Below are positions 1 to 9,522 of a stretch of DNA of 59,717 nucleotides, in pieces. Numbering within the stretch: position 1 is the stretch's first letter; each line of letters begins with the position of its first letter. The DNA lies in assembly GCA_001464125.1 (NCBI GenBank), contig LNEP01000013.1, positions 1 through 59,717 on the forward strand, read 5' to 3'. This DNA is from Betaproteobacteria bacterium Ga0077540. GTDB lineage: Bacteria > Pseudomonadota > Gammaproteobacteria > Burkholderiales > Methylophilaceae. The translations under genes were made by a program, and so were the position numbers. The notes beneath the pieces are model-generated. The model did not search any database, had not been told where the DNA came from, and worked only from the letters and a program-made list of their open reading frames with translations.

Positions 1-2641
1 GGTGAAATTCCATCGTGAAAATGATCAAGATGCCTCTCTGGAACTTGAGAGATATATCAAGCATTTAAGCCCAACACAAACCGTATGTGTGGTGCGCGCA
101 TTTAGCTATTTTAAGCATTTGGTAAACATTGCTGAAGACCTCTATACACAGCAACTCACACGTTTGAATGAGGATAATCTTGGCCCCGGCATGCTAGCGC
201 ATTCTGTAGATAAAATTGGTCAGCACAGTTTTTCGTTTGACATGATTGATGCATTTTTTAAAGATGCACTGGTCTCGCCTGTACTCACAGCGCACCCTAC
301 CGAAGTTCAACGCAAAAGTATTTTAGATATAGAACATACGATTGCACATCTACTTGCTGAACGTAGCAATCTGTTATCCAAGAAAGAACTTGAGCGCAAC
401 CACTTACTGATTGAAGGTGCAATTTGCTCACTATGGCAAACAAGGATTTTGCGCTTTTCCAAACTCACCGTCGTCAATGAGATTGAGAATGCACTGAGTT
501 ACTACAAAACGACTTTTCTGGAAGTTATTCCAGAAATTCTGCAGGATTTAGAGCGTGATTTAAATACGCTTTACCAAGCCAACACTGGTGCACAATATGT
601 ATTACCAAGCTTTTTACATATGGGCAGTTGGATTGGCGGTGACCGTGACGGCAATCCGTTTGTGAATGGCACAACCTTGCTACAAGCCATCCATTTACAG
701 TCCACAGCAGCCTTTAAATATTACTTGAAAGAGTTAGATGCACTAAGGCGTGAGCTTGCAGTATCTTCTCGATTGATTGGCGTAGATGAGTCAGTGTTGG
801 CTCTAGCCCAACGCTCACGCGACCAATCATCGCATCGTCTAGATGAGCCGTATCGGCTGGCTATTAATGGCATATATGACAGACTATTAGCCACAGTGCG
901 GGTGCTATTGCCCACATTCGAACTAAAAGATGCCCCCAGCGATAGCACACCTTATGCGGATGCTGATGCGTTGCTATCTGAGCTTAACACGCTGATTACA
1001 TCACTTAAAGCTAACAAAGGCGAAGCGTTAATCTATCCGCGTTTGGGCAAACTGACCAAAGCCATCGAGACCTTTGGCTTTCATTTAGCCACCATCGACA
1101 TACGTCAATCCTCTGATGTGCATGAAGCCGTGATTAAAGAGCTGTTCCATAAAGCGGGTTACGATTTTGATTATGATGAACTGACTGAAGATGAAAAAGT
1201 TAAAACGCTGTTAGATGAACTGAAGCAGCCCAGATTATTATTTTCTGCATTTCAACAATATTCCGAGCTAGTCCATTCAGAAATCGGGGTACTCAATCAA
1301 GCACGTGAAATTCGCCAGCTATTTGGCGAACAAGCGATTCGCCAATACATTATTTCGCATACAGAAACATTGTCCGATTTACTAGAAGTGGCGTTGCTAC
1401 AAAAAGAATCGGGTTTACTACGTGGCATTTGGGGCTCACAAAAAATCCAGGTCGATTTAAATATTGTGCCCTTGTTTGAAACCATTGCCGATTTGCGTCA
1501 CGCGCCCATGATCATGGGACAATGGCTGAGTTTATTGGGCATACGCCACGTATTACGGTACCAAAGCAATGAGCAAGAAATCATGCTGGGGTATTCCGAC
1601 AGCAACAAAGATGGCGGTTTTTTAACCTCTAACTGGGAGCTCTACAAAGCAGAAATCTCACTGGTAGAGTTATTCAACCAAGCCAAGATTAAATTGCGAC
1701 TATTCCATGGTCGAGGCGGCACGGTAGGTCGTGGTGGTGGCCCAACGTATCAAGCCATTATGGCGCAACCGCATGGCACGGTAGATGGCCAAATCAGGCT
1801 CACCGAACAAGGCGAAATTATTGCTAACAAATATGCAGACCCCAAAATTGGTAGACAGCATCTAGAAACATTGATTGCTGCCACCATTGATGCCAGTCTG
1901 TTCCCGCAAGATGAAATTGAGCCTAATAAACGTCGTGCATTTGAAGGGGTCATGGAAATACTCTCCACCACCGCGATGACCACTTACCGAAGTTTGATTT
2001 ATGAAACCCCTGGCTTTGCCAATTATTTTTTTGGCGCGACGCCCATTGCAGAAATCGCGGAACTCAACTTAGGTAGTCGCCCAGCTGCGCGCAAATCCAC
2101 TCGTAGAATTGAAGATTTAAGGGCGATTCCCTGGGGATTTTCATGGGGACAATGTCGGTTACTGTTGCCGGGTTGGTATGGATTAGGGAGTGCCATTCAC
2201 CAGTATATTCATGCTGACGAAGATGCGCGCGAAACACGTATTCAAACCTTAAAAGAGATGATGGCTTGTTGGCCTTTGTTCAAAACACTGATTGCGAATG
2301 TGGATATGGTGCTCGCCAAAACTGATTTGGTGGTGGCAAGACACTATGCGCATTTGTTAGAAGATAGAGAGTTGCGAGAGAGTATTTTTGGCCGCATTAG
2401 TCATGAGCACGGACTCACGATTGATGCACTTAACTTGCTACAGGAAACCACTGAACGCTTGAGCAACAATCCAACTTTGGCGAATTCTATACGCAACCGT
2501 TTACCCTATTTAGATCCGCTGAATCATTTGCAAGTAGAAATGCTACAGCGCTACCGCAATGGTGAAACCGATGAAAAACTCAAACTAGCGATTCATCTCA
2601 CCATCAACGGCATTGCCGCTGGCTTACGTAATACAGGTTAA
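1..2641 (+). CDS. ppc: Phosphoenolpyruvate carboxylase, 5'-truncated by the window edge
   Basis: Catalyses PEP + bicarbonate to oxaloacetate + phosphate, the anaplerotic carbon-fixing step in the cytoplasm. The frame is open from the first base and 879 residues are visible. By comparison with the 883-residue E. coli enzyme, about 40 N-terminal residues lie outside the window, so the GTG at position 2 is an internal codon and not the start. Visible family motifs are the catalytic-histidine loop VLTAHPTEVQR (His at visible residue 98), GYSDSNKDGGF, the glycine-rich FHGRGGTVGRGGGP loop, and the universal C-terminal NTG. The stop lies 3 bp from the convergent prfB stop, with no room for a terminator between them. 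In methylotrophs PEP carboxylase supplies C4 acids. Identity is certain; only the 5' end is missing. Confidence 0.97.
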   Translation, partial: VKFHRENDQDASLELERYIKHLSPTQTVCVVRAFSYFKHLVNIAEDLYTQQLTRLNEDNLGPGMLAHSVDKIGQHSFSFDMIDAFFKDALVSPVLTAHPTEVQRKSILDIEHTIAHLLAERSNLLSKKELERNHLLIEGAICSLWQTRILRFSKLTVVNEIENALSYYKTTFLEVIPEILQDLERDLNTLYQANTGAQYVLPSFLHMGSWIGGDRDGNPFVNGTTLLQAIHLQSTAAFKYYLKELDALRRELAVSSRLIGVDESVLALAQRSRDQSSHRLDEPYRLAINGIYDRLLATVRVLLPTFELKDAPSDSTPYADADALLSELNTLITSLKANKGEALIYPRLGKLTKAIETFGFHLATIDIRQSSDVHEAVIKELFHKAGYDFDYDELTEDEKVKTLLDELKQPRLLFSAFQQYSELVHSEIGVLNQAREIRQLFGEQAIRQYIISHTETLSDLLEVALLQKESGLLRGIWGSQKIQVDLNIVPLFETIADLRHAPMIMGQWLSLLGIRHVLRYQSNEQEIMLGYSDSNKDGGFLTSNWELYKAEISLVELFNQAKIKLRLFHGRGGTVGRGGGPTYQAIMAQPHGTVDGQIRLTEQGEIIANKYADPKIGRQHLETLIAATIDASLFPQDEIEPNKRRAFEGVMEILSTTAMTTYRSLIYETPGFANYFFGATPIAEIAELNLGSRPAARKSTRRIEDLRAIPWGFSWGQCRLLLPGWYGLGSAIHQYIHADEDARETRIQTLKEMMACWPLFKTLIANVDMVLAKTDLVVARHYAHLLEDRELRESIFGRISHEHGLTIDALNLLQETTERLSNNPTLANSIRNRLPYLDPLNHLQVEMLQRYRNGETDEKLKLAIHLTINGIAAGLRNTG

Positions 2642-2644
2642 GTG

Positions 2645-3749
2645 TTATACACCCTGCTTCAAACTGACTTGAATAAACGGGTCGAGGTCGCCATCTAGCA
2701 CACCTTGCGTATTGCCAATTTCCACATTGGTGCGCAAGTCTTTAATGCGGCCTTGGTCCAACACATAACTGCGAATCTGATGTCCCCAACCGATATCAGT
2801 CTTGGCATCTTCTAGCGCTTGTTTTTCCTCATTACGTTTATTGAGCTCTAAGTTGTACAAGGCCCCTTTCAACATATTCATCGCTTCTTCTCGGTTACGA
2901 TGTTGTGAACGGTCATTTTGACATTGCACTACGGTATTGGTTGGTAAATGCGTAATACGTACAGCAGAGTCAGTTTTATTAATATGCTGACCACCAGCAC
3001 CACTTGCACGATAAGTATCTATGCGTAAATCTGCAGGGTTAATATCAATCTCAATGGAATCATCTACTTCAGGGAAAATCTGCACACTGGCAAAGCTAGT
3101 ATGACGCTTAGCATTTGAGTCGAATGGGGATTTACGCACTAAACGGTGCACACCATTTTCGGTACGCAAAGTGCCGTAAGCATAATCACCAGTGACCTTA
3201 ATAGAAGCACCTTTGATGCCAGCGACATCTCCTTCTGACTCTTCCAACACTTCCACCTTAAAGCCTTTGCGTTCGCAGTAGCGTAAATACATACGTAATA
3301 GCATGGCTGCCCAATCTTGGGCTTCGGTACCGCCGGAACCAGATTGAAATTCAATAAAGCAGTTATTGGCATCCATGGGCCCAGAGAACATGCGGCGAAA
3401 CTCCATTTCTGCCACGCGCTTTTCAATGTCAAGCGAATCGGCATCAACGCTCAGTAATGTATCGTCGTCATTCTCTTCACGTGCCATATCAAATAAATCA
3501 CGGCTGTCTTGAATACTTTGCTCAACGCTGCTGAGCGTGCTGACAACCAGCTCCAACTCACGCTTTTCTTTGCCTAGTTTCTGCGCTTTTTGTGCATCAT
3601 CCCAAACTTTCGGATCTTCCAGCAGACCATTGACCTCTTCTAAGCGCTGTGACTTGGTCTCAAAGTCAAAGATACCCCCGTAAAGCAAGGTGACGTGCGT
3701 TTAAATCATTTAAACGGTTGGCAATCTGATTGAGTTGTTCGGCTTCCAT
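2645..3749 (-). CDS. prfB: Peptide chain release factor 2, with programmed +1 frameshift
   Basis: RF2 reads UAA and UGA and triggers peptidyl-tRNA hydrolysis on the ribosome. The gene is in two frames. A 27-codon leader starts at ATG 3749 ([20 protein letters not shown]...) and ends at an in-frame TGA at 3668-3666. The remaining 340 residues ([12 protein letters not shown]...) are in the +1 frame and end at 2645. The total is about 367 residues, normal for RF2 (365 in E. coli). The catalytic GGQ is visible ([16 protein letters not shown]). A frame taken only from 3688 would lack the true N-terminus. Frameshifting at the internal UGA is the known RF2 autoregulation. No lysS follows; the next gene is the convergent ppc. 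Confidence 0.96.
3665..3681 (-). promoter_or_regulatory. RF2 programmed +1 frameshift signal
   Basis: On the minus strand the sequence reads ACGGGGGTATCTTTGAC. This contains the G-rich Shine-Dalgarno-like stretch three bases before the slippery CTT codon, followed by the TGA stop and the invariant C. It matches the conserved prfB recoding site (AGGGGGTATCTTTGAC) at all but one base. Low RF2 slows termination at TGA and lets the ribosome slip forward into the coding frame. Confidence 0.95.
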
Positions 3750-3802
3750 AGGTCTAGCAATTTAAGTAAAACCGTGATTATACAGTAAGCCTGCAATACG
3801 CA

Positions 3803-4210
3803 TCAGATAGGGGTTTGAATGACTTCACCATCTTCTTTCACAAATACGCCAATGCCTGAATTTTCTAGTATTTCTAGCACCATTTCAGAGGGACGGCACA
3901 CACGCACTCCTATGGTGGTGACTACAATCGGACGGTTGATGAGAATAGGGTGTGTCAGCATAGCGGCTATCAACGCATCATCACTCCGGCTAGCATCTGC
4001 CAAGCGCATGTCCTGATAAGGGGTACCTTTCTCACTGAGCAACTGTATAGGCGTGATCTGTATGGCCGCTATTAATCCAGATATAGTTTCACGGTCTGGC
4101 GGTGTTTTTAAATACTCAATGACTTCTGGCCCACAGCACTGGCGCGAATTATCGCCAATGTATTTCTGGGTGTTCCGTGGCAGAGTTTTGACAAATAGTC
4201 ACTTTTTCAT
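3803..4210 (-). pseudogene. arsC: Decayed arsenate reductase (ArsC, glutaredoxin-like family)
   Basis: The intact part is the C-terminal half (LLSEKGTPYQDM... then HPILINRPIVV and RLCRPSE-like CRPSEMVLEIL), unmistakably the ArsC family. Reading upstream, the family sequence continues through EVIEYLKTPPDRETISGLIAAIQITP in the same frame. The segment RNTLAIIRAS then lies in another frame, and the N-terminal MKKVTI... needs further frame changes. The catalytic CGTSRN loop is garbled to CHGTPRN. At least two frameshifts plus loss of the active-site context argue for a dead gene and not a single sequencing error. ArsC reduces arsenate, the toxic analogue of phosphate, so its position beside pst makes sense. 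The residual 79-codon frame from 4042 should not be called as a functional protein. Confidence 0.8.
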
Positions 4211-4253
4211 GATGAGATAGGCCTAAAAGTTAGCAAAAACAGTCCCGTTGTAT

Positions 4254-4282
4254 TTGTCATATTGCTGTCACAAATATTTCAT
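4254..4282 (+). promoter_or_regulatory. Pho box (PhoB site) upstream of pstS1
   Basis: Three 7-mers at exact 11-bp spacing: TTGTCAT (4254), CTGTCAC (4265) and ATTTCAT (4276). The first two form an 18-mer, TTGTCATATTGCTGTCAC, that matches the E. coli Pho box CTGTCATAWAWCTGTCAC at 15 of 18 positions. It lies about 75 bp before the pstS1 start, as expected for PhoB activation under phosphate limitation. Confidence 0.85.
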
Positions 4283-4356
4283 ACACTTTCTTCAGCTTAT
4301 TTTGGTGATGCACTGAAGTCAGCCAAAGTAATTCATTTAAATTCGGAGAAAAGTTA

Positions 4357-5355
4357 ATGCAAACACAGTTTGTTAAATCACTCAGTATTGTTGCCATCGT
4401 CACCGCAGCATTCAATATTCAGCCTATCCAAGCTGCAGAAAAAATTATTAAAATTGACGGCTCAAGCACAGTATTTCCAATTACAGAAGCTGTAGCAGAA
4501 GACTTTCAAAATGAGAAGAAAATAAAAGTTACTGTAGGTATTTCTGGAACAGGCGGCGGTTTTAAAAAGTTTTGCCGTGGTGAAACAGATGTACAAAATG
4601 CTTCGCGCCCTATCTTAAAGAAAGAAATGGACGCATGTAAAGAAGCGGGTGTGCAATTTATTGAATTGCCAGTGGCTTACGATGGTTTAACCGTAGTCGT
4701 CAACAAAAATAATGACTTTGTTAAATCACTCAGCGTAGAAGAACTCAAGAAAATGTGGGAGCCAGCAGCACAAGGCAAAATCAAAACTTGGAAGCAAGTG
4801 AATGCCACATTCCCAGATACACCACTCAAATTATTTGGTGCGGGCTCTGATTCTGGTACGTTTGACTACTTTACTGAAGCGATTGTAGGCAAAGCAAAAT
4901 CTAGCCGTGGCGACTTTACTGCATCAGAAGATGACAATGTATTGGTGCAAGGTGTGAACAGTGACAAAGGTGGTCTGGGTTATTTTGGGTTTGCCTATTT
5001 TGAAGAGAACCAAGACAAACTAAAAGCAGTGCCTATCGTCGCTAAAAAAGGTGCTCCTGCAGTAAGCCCGTCTTTTGAAACTGTAAAAGACGGCACTTAC
5101 CAACCTTTGTCTCGTCCAATTTTTATTTACGTGAACGCAACTGCAGCCGCTTTCAAACCTGAAGTAAAAGCATTTATTGATTTCTATCTGCAAAATGCAC
5201 CCACACTGGTAAAAGAAGTGAAATACATTCCGTTACCAGCAAACGAGTACACCGCTGTAACTAAGCACTGGAAAGCTCTTAAACCAGGCACAGGCTTTGA
5301 CGGCACCCCAGAAATTGGTGTAAAAATTGAAGACTTACTAGCACGTATTAAATAA
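4357..5355 (+). CDS. pstS: Phosphate ABC transporter periplasmic binding protein, soluble copy
   Basis: High-affinity phosphate receptor delivering Pi to PstCA. The 332-residue product has a Sec signal peptide ending near IQA-AEK (about residue 27), then the phosphate-binding motifs [28 protein letters not shown] and [16 protein letters not shown], which hold the serines, Arg and Asp that ligate Pi. GGAG eight bases before the ATG supports the start. It is preceded by a Pho box and followed by an intrinsic terminator, so it can be transcribed alone and abundantly. A second paralogue follows at 5537. This copy lacks a lipobox and should be free in the periplasm. Confidence 0.95.
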   Translation: MQTQFVKSLSIVAIVTAAFNIQPIQAAEKIIKIDGSSTVFPITEAVAEDFQNEKKIKVTVGISGTGGGFKKFCRGETDVQNASRPILKKEMDACKEAGVQFIELPVAYDGLTVVVNKNNDFVKSLSVEELKKMWEPAAQGKIKTWKQVNATFPDTPLKLFGAGSDSGTFDYFTEAIVGKAKSSRGDFTASEDDNVLVQGVNSDKGGLGYFGFAYFEENQDKLKAVPIVAKKGAPAVSPSFETVKDGTYQPLSRPIFIYVNATAAAFKPEVKAFIDFYLQNAPTLVKEVKYIPLPANEYTAVTKHWKALKPGTGFDGTPEIGVKIEDLLARIK

Positions 5356-5377
5356 TAATTCAGAGCTTAATCTTGAA

Positions 5378-5406
5378 GGCGACATCTAATTGGTGTCGCC
5401 TTTTTT
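5378..5406 (+). terminator. Intrinsic terminator after pstS1
   Basis: Seven-bp perfect stem GGCGACA/TGTCGCC with a 9-base loop, followed directly by six T residues. It separates pstS1 from pstS2. Confidence 0.85.
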
Positions 5407-5444
5407 ATTGCTAGTTGGAGATTGTTGCTGACCAAAAGTGTTAA

Positions 5445-5462
5445 CTATCATAAAATTGCATA
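5445..5462 (+). promoter_or_regulatory. Possible weak Pho half-site upstream of pstS2
   Basis: CTATCATAAAA contains one good half-site (6 of 7 to CTGTCAT) followed by the AT-rich spacer, but the second half at +11 (TTGCATA) is poor. It lies about 75-90 bp before the pstS2 start. This may be a degenerate PhoB site, clearly weaker than the one before pstS1. Confidence 0.3.
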
Positions 5463-5536
5463 TTAACAATCCTGATGAGGTGGATTCATTTTTCCGCTGA
5501 AATCTCAGTCAACTTTTCTTATCGTTAGGTGTTTAC

Positions 5537-6532
5537 ATGACATTCGTACGCAGCATTTTTATTCTGATTACAGCAGCGCTTGTCGCAGCTTGTTCGCCAT
5601 CTGGCAATAAAACAAATACTATCGTTAAAATCGACGGTTCCAGTACCGTGTTCCCGATCACGGAAGCTGTCTCAGAGGAGTTTCAAATTGAAACTAAAAC
5701 GCCAGTCACTGTGGGCATTTCTGGTACAGGTGGTGGTTTCAAAAAATTCTGCCGTGGCGAAACCGATATACAAAATGCTTCTCGCCCAATATTAGAAAAA
5801 GAAATGGCTAAGTGTAAAGAGGCCGGCATTGAATACATTGAATTGCCCGTTGCGTTTGATGCACTGACTGTGGTCGTCAACCCTAACAATGATTTCATCA
5901 AGCAGCTCACGGTAGCCGAGCTCAAAAAAATGTGGTCTCCCGAGGCGCAGCAAACCATTACCACTTGGAATCAAGTGAATCCAGATTGGCCTGACACGCC
6001 ACTTAAGCTATTTGGTGCTGGGTCAGACTCTGGTACTTTTGACTACTTTACTGAGGCGATTGTAGGCAAAGCAAAATCCAGCCGTGGCGACTTTACTGCA
6101 TCAGAAGATGACAATGTGTTGGTGCAAGGGGTTATCAATGACAAAGGCGGATTGGGCTATTTTGGGTTCGCCTATTACGAAGAAAATCAAGACAAAGTGA
6201 AAGCAGTGCCGATTGCTCTAGACGAAAAGTCGCCTGCAGTTTCGCCTAGCAAGGAGAGTGTAATGGATGGTACCTATCAACCACTATCACGCCCACTTTT
6301 CATCTACGTGAGCGCAAAATCTGCTAAGGAAAAACCAGAGGTCAAAGCCTTTGTAGATGCTTACTTGCGAGATGCTAAAGTACTGACAGAAGAGGTCAAA
6401 TTCATTCCACTACCAGAAAAAGATCTAGAAGCAGTGAAAGCACATTGGAACGCGATGAAGACAGGCACAGGCTTTGGTGGAAAACCTGAAGTAGGTATCA
6501 AAATCGAAGATTTGCTCGCGCGCATTCAATAA
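5537..6532 (+). CDS. pstS: Phosphate ABC transporter binding protein, lipoprotein copy
   Basis: Second phosphate receptor, 331 residues, with the same Pi-binding motifs as pstS1 ([39 protein letters not shown]). The N-terminus differs: [19 protein letters not shown] has a lipobox with Cys19 followed by Ser-Pro-Ser, so this copy should be lipid-anchored. The two proteins are strongly similar throughout. At DNA level a stretch near 6028-6130 is almost identical to 4852-4954 in pstS1 whereas flanking parts differ at many synonymous sites, pointing to gene conversion. A hairpin with a T-rich tail follows before pstC. The two copies may differ in affinity or location, which the sequence cannot settle. 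Confidence 0.94.
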   Translation: MTFVRSIFILITAALVAACSPSGNKTNTIVKIDGSSTVFPITEAVSEEFQIETKTPVTVGISGTGGGFKKFCRGETDIQNASRPILEKEMAKCKEAGIEYIELPVAFDALTVVVNPNNDFIKQLTVAELKKMWSPEAQQTITTWNQVNPDWPDTPLKLFGAGSDSGTFDYFTEAIVGKAKSSRGDFTASEDDNVLVQGVINDKGGLGYFGFAYYEENQDKVKAVPIALDEKSPAVSPSKESVMDGTYQPLSRPLFIYVSAKSAKEKPEVKAFVDAYLRDAKVLTEEVKFIPLPEKDLEAVKAHWNAMKTGTGFGGKPEVGIKIEDLLARIQ

Positions 6533-6560
6533 CTAAATCGCGATCTAAGCACTTTAATAA

Positions 6561-6590
6561 AAGGCAACACTGCATGTGTTGCCTTTATTA
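6561..6590 (+). terminator. Terminator/attenuator hairpin between pstS2 and pstC
   Basis: Perfect 10-bp stem AAGGCAACAC/GTGTTGCCTT with loop TGCAT, followed by the T-rich TATTATTTAT. Partial termination here would let the binding protein be made in excess over the permease, as in many ABC operons. Confidence 0.75.
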
Positions 6591-6657
6591 TTTATAACCG
6601 TGATAAGTAATAAGTAGCCATCAACACTGTTGCTTCAACTGGGGTAACAGTCGAATT

Positions 6658-6686
6658 TTGACTTATTTTTGTCACATTTCTTTATT
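6658..6686 (+). promoter_or_regulatory. Probable Pho box upstream of pstC
   Basis: 7-mers at 11-bp spacing: TTGACTT (6658), TTGTCAC (6669) and CTTTATT (6680). The 18-mer TTGACTTATTTTTGTCAC matches the E. coli consensus at about 13 of 18 positions, and the middle repeat is strong. It lies about 34 bp before the pstC start, which suggests pstCAB also has its own PhoB-controlled promoter. Confidence 0.55.
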
Positions 6687-6719
6687 ACAATCATGTTAAC
6701 TACAAAATAGAAATATATA

Positions 6720-7667
6720 ATGTCGGCTTCAAGTCAAACTCTCAGCACAACAATGATGTCTACCATTAGTCCGCGCTTAGCTAAAAACATCAAACGAAAT
6801 GTACGCGAACGTGTCATCGAGTTTATTTTGATGTTGGCCGCACTATCCGCCGTACTCACTACATTCGCCATCGTGGGTGTATTGTTATACGAATCAATGA
6901 CCTTTTTCAAAGTGGTGTCGCTGGTAGATTTTTTAACCGACACGCAATGGACACCGTTGTTTGAAGACGCACATTACGGCATCATGCCTTTGGTTTCCGG
7001 CACACTCACCACTTCAGCAATTGCACTCAGTGTAGCAATCCCCATCGGCACCGTTGGTGCCATTTATCTTTCTGAGTTTGCAAGCCATAAAGTCCGCGAG
7101 ACAGTGAAGCCTGTGCTAGAACTATTGGTAGGGGTACCTACCGTTGTATTTGGTTATTTTGCATTGTTATTTGTTACTCCACTCCTACAAAAAATATTCC
7201 CAGATTTACCAGGCTTTAACATGTTGGGGCCAGGTATTGTGATGGGCATCATGATTATCCCTTACATTTCTTCCGTGGCCGAAGATGCCATGCGCGCAGT
7301 GCCGATGAGCATGCGTGAAGGTAGCTACGCCATGGGCGCAACCCGCTTTCAAACAGCGGTTAAGGTAGTTACACCGGCAGCGATATCCGGCATCATCGCC
7401 GCCTATATTTTGGGTATTTCTCGTGCAGTGGGCGAAACCATGGTCGTTGCGGTAGCAGCAGGCCAACAACCAAACCTTACTTTCAATCCGATGGACAGTG
7501 CAGCTACGATTACTGCCTATATTGTGCAAGTTGCGCTAGGTGATTTACCGCATGGCAGTATAGGCTACCAAAGTATTTTTGCGGCAGGCTTAGTGCTTAT
7601 GATCATGACGCTCGCATTTAATATATTGGGGCATATTGTGCGTAAGAAATTCCGTGAGAACTACTAA
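6720..7667 (+). CDS. pstC: Phosphate ABC transporter permease PstC
   Basis: Inner-membrane channel subunit pairing with PstA. The 315-residue product has a first membrane span near residues 34-57, further spans in the middle and C-terminus, and the EAA-loop region YAMGATRFQTAVKVVTPAA that docks with the ATPase. VPTVVFGYFAL is typical of PstC. The N-terminal tail of about 30 polar residues before the first span is common in this family. The Shine-Dalgarno sequence is weak. PstA follows after 3 bp, so the two are co-translated. Confidence 0.94.
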   Translation: MSASSQTLSTTMMSTISPRLAKNIKRNVRERVIEFILMLAALSAVLTTFAIVGVLLYESMTFFKVVSLVDFLTDTQWTPLFEDAHYGIMPLVSGTLTTSAIALSVAIPIGTVGAIYLSEFASHKVRETVKPVLELLVGVPTVVFGYFALLFVTPLLQKIFPDLPGFNMLGPGIVMGIMIIPYISSVAEDAMRAVPMSMREGSYAMGATRFQTAVKVVTPAAISGIIAAYILGISRAVGETMVVAVAAGQQPNLTFNPMDSAATITAYIVQVALGDLPHGSIGYQSIFAAGLVLMIMTLAFNILGHIVRKKFRENY

Positions 7668-7670
7668 GCT

Positions 7671-8621
7671 ATGAACGATATGCAAACAAAACAAGCCAGC
7701 GTACTAGAAAATATTGACGCTGTGCGCGCTATGATTAAGCGTCATAAACGTAACGATATTCTGTTCTCTATCATCGGACTTATTGCGTTGATGATTGGCC
7801 TGTTAACATTATGTACGCTGTTTATCGATCTCATTATGGATGGCTATCAACGCTTTAATTTAAGCTTCTTTAGTGAATTCCCATCCCGCCGTGCAGCACG
7901 TGCAGGTATTTTGTCTGCTTGGGTAGGCTCTGCTTTAGTCATGTTAGTGACCTTTTTAACTGCAGTACCATTGGGTGTTGCTGCCGGTTTGTACTTGGAA
8001 GAATATGCAAAAAAAGGCTGGTTGTCTGATCTTATCGAAATCAACGTCTCCAACTTAGCTGGTGTGCCGTCTATTGTGTATGGCTTGTTAGCGTTAGGCT
8101 TATTTGTTTACGGGCTTGGCTTGGGTCAAAGCATCTTAACTGCTGGCCTTACTTTAGGCTTATTGATATTACCAGTCGTGATTGTTTCTACGCGTGAGTC
8201 TATCCGCGCTATTCCGGTAGCCATTCGCGAAGCCGCGTATGCAGTGGGCGCAACCAAATGGCAAGTGGTGAAAGACCATGTATTGAAATATTCGCAAGGC
8301 GGTATTTTAACGGGTGTGATTATCGGTATGGCGCGTGCTTTGGGTGAGACAGCCCCAGTGATTACCATTGGCGCATTGACCTTCATTGCCTTCTTGCCAC
8401 CCTCACCCATCACATCAGAACCACCTTTCCTAAACTTTGAATGGCTAAGCTCTGGATTCACTGTGTTGCCAATTCAAATGTTTAACTGGCTCTCACGTCC
8501 TGATCACGCTTTCCATATCAATGCAGCGGCTACAGGTGCCATTATTATTGTGGTGACATTGCTGATGAACGGCACGGCTATTTGGCTACGTTACAAAATC
8601 CGTAAAAATATTAAATGGTAA
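7671..8621 (+). CDS. pstA: Phosphate ABC transporter permease PstA
   Basis: Second channel subunit of the Pi importer. The 316-residue product has about six membrane spans (first near residues 34-54) and the coupling-loop sequence [36 protein letters not shown] is characteristic of PstA. Two in-frame ATGs (7671 and 7680) are close together; the first is used here, 3 bp after the pstC stop. pstB follows 22 bp downstream in the same operon. Confidence 0.94.
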   Translation: MNDMQTKQASVLENIDAVRAMIKRHKRNDILFSIIGLIALMIGLLTLCTLFIDLIMDGYQRFNLSFFSEFPSRRAARAGILSAWVGSALVMLVTFLTAVPLGVAAGLYLEEYAKKGWLSDLIEINVSNLAGVPSIVYGLLALGLFVYGLGLGQSILTAGLTLGLLILPVVIVSTRESIRAIPVAIREAAYAVGATKWQVVKDHVLKYSQGGILTGVIIGMARALGETAPVITIGALTFIAFLPPSPITSEPPFLNFEWLSSGFTVLPIQMFNWLSRPDHAFHINAAATGAIIIVVTLLMNGTAIWLRYKIRKNIKW

Positions 8622-8643
8622 TTTAGAAACTTTAGGAAATTCA

Positions 8644-9423
8644 ATGGTGAATGTCACTACCCCTATTAAAGCCGAGTCACGCGACTTAAACTTTTTCTAC
8701 AGCACGGGCACCAAAGCACTTAAAGGCATTAACATGCCGCTGTACGAAAACAAAATCACCGCGCTGATTGGTCCTTCCGGTTGCGGCAAATCTACTTTTT
8801 TACGCTGCTTTAACCGCATGCATGATTTGTATCCTGGTAATAAATACCAAGGTCAAATTATCATGCATCCAGACAATACCAATATCCTAGATCAAGGTGT
8901 AGACCCAATTGAAGTGCGTATGCGCATCAGCATGGTGTTTCAAAAACCTAACCCGTTTCCAAAATCCATCTATGAAAACGTCGCCTACGGTCTGCGTGTG
9001 CGTGGCGAGAGTAATAAACGCATTATGGATGACAAAGTAGAAGAGGCCCTCAAAGGCGCAGCACTATGGAATGAAGTCAAAGACCGTTTACATGATTTGG
9101 CTTTCAACTTATCTGGTGGCCAGCAACAACGTTTGTGTATTGCCCGTGCATTGGCCACAGACCCAGAAATCATGTTGTTTGACGAGCCGACCTCTGCACT
9201 GGACCCAATTGCTACTGCTAACATTGAAGAGTTGATGAGCGAGCTACGCGGCAAACTGACGATTCTGGTGGTGACTCACAATATGCAACAAGCAGCGCGT
9301 GTTTCTGACTACACTGCCTATATGTACTTGGGTGAGTTGATTGAATACGGTGATACCGATAAGATTTTCACTAACCCTAGCCGTAAAGAAACCGAAGACT
9401 ACATTACCGGTAAGTTTGGTTAA
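8644..9423 (+). CDS. pstB: Phosphate ABC transporter ATPase PstB
   Basis: ATPase that powers PstCA on the cytoplasmic face. The 259 residues show Walker [10 protein letters not shown] (43-51), the Q-loop [12 protein letters not shown], signature LSGGQQQR (about 155), Walker [14 protein letters not shown] and the switch His in VTHNMQQA. The length is normal for PstB. It is the last gene of the pst operon: no phoU or phoBR follows, although PhoU usually sits immediately after pstB, so these must be elsewhere in the genome. A strong bidirectional terminator follows. Confidence 0.96.
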   Translation: MVNVTTPIKAESRDLNFFYSTGTKALKGINMPLYENKITALIGPSGCGKSTFLRCFNRMHDLYPGNKYQGQIIMHPDNTNILDQGVDPIEVRMRISMVFQKPNPFPKSIYENVAYGLRVRGESNKRIMDDKVEEALKGAALWNEVKDRLHDLAFNLSGGQQQRLCIARALATDPEIMLFDEPTSALDPIATANIEELMSELRGKLTILVVTHNMQQAARVSDYTAYMYLGELIEYGDTDKIFTNPSRKETEDYITGKFG

Positions 9424-9441
9424 TACGCTATCTAGTGGTAC

Positions 9442-9470
9442 AAAAAAGCCAGCATATCGCTGGCTTTTTT
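9442..9470. terminator. Bidirectional terminator between pstB and the GT4 gene
   Basis: A6-GCCAGC-ATATC-GCTGGC-T6: a 6-bp GC stem extended by A/T pairs, with T runs on both strands. It serves both convergent genes. Confidence 0.9.
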
Positions 9471-9522
9471 ATTAGCACTTTGCTGTGAATAGATACATCA
9501 GCAAGCGCATAAAGTAGTTTGA

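Noticed and set aside
2645..3688. Single-frame RF2 gene starting at 3688
   Set aside because: The true start is 3749 in another frame, joined through the programmed frameshift at 3666-3668.
3803..4042. 79-codon ORF as an intact small arsenate-reductase-like gene
   Set aside because: It is only the C-terminal half of ArsC; the N-terminal half lies upstream in broken frames.
4357..6532. Tandem pstS as an assembly duplication
   Set aside because: The copies differ in signal peptide type, flanks and many synonymous sites; they are true paralogues.
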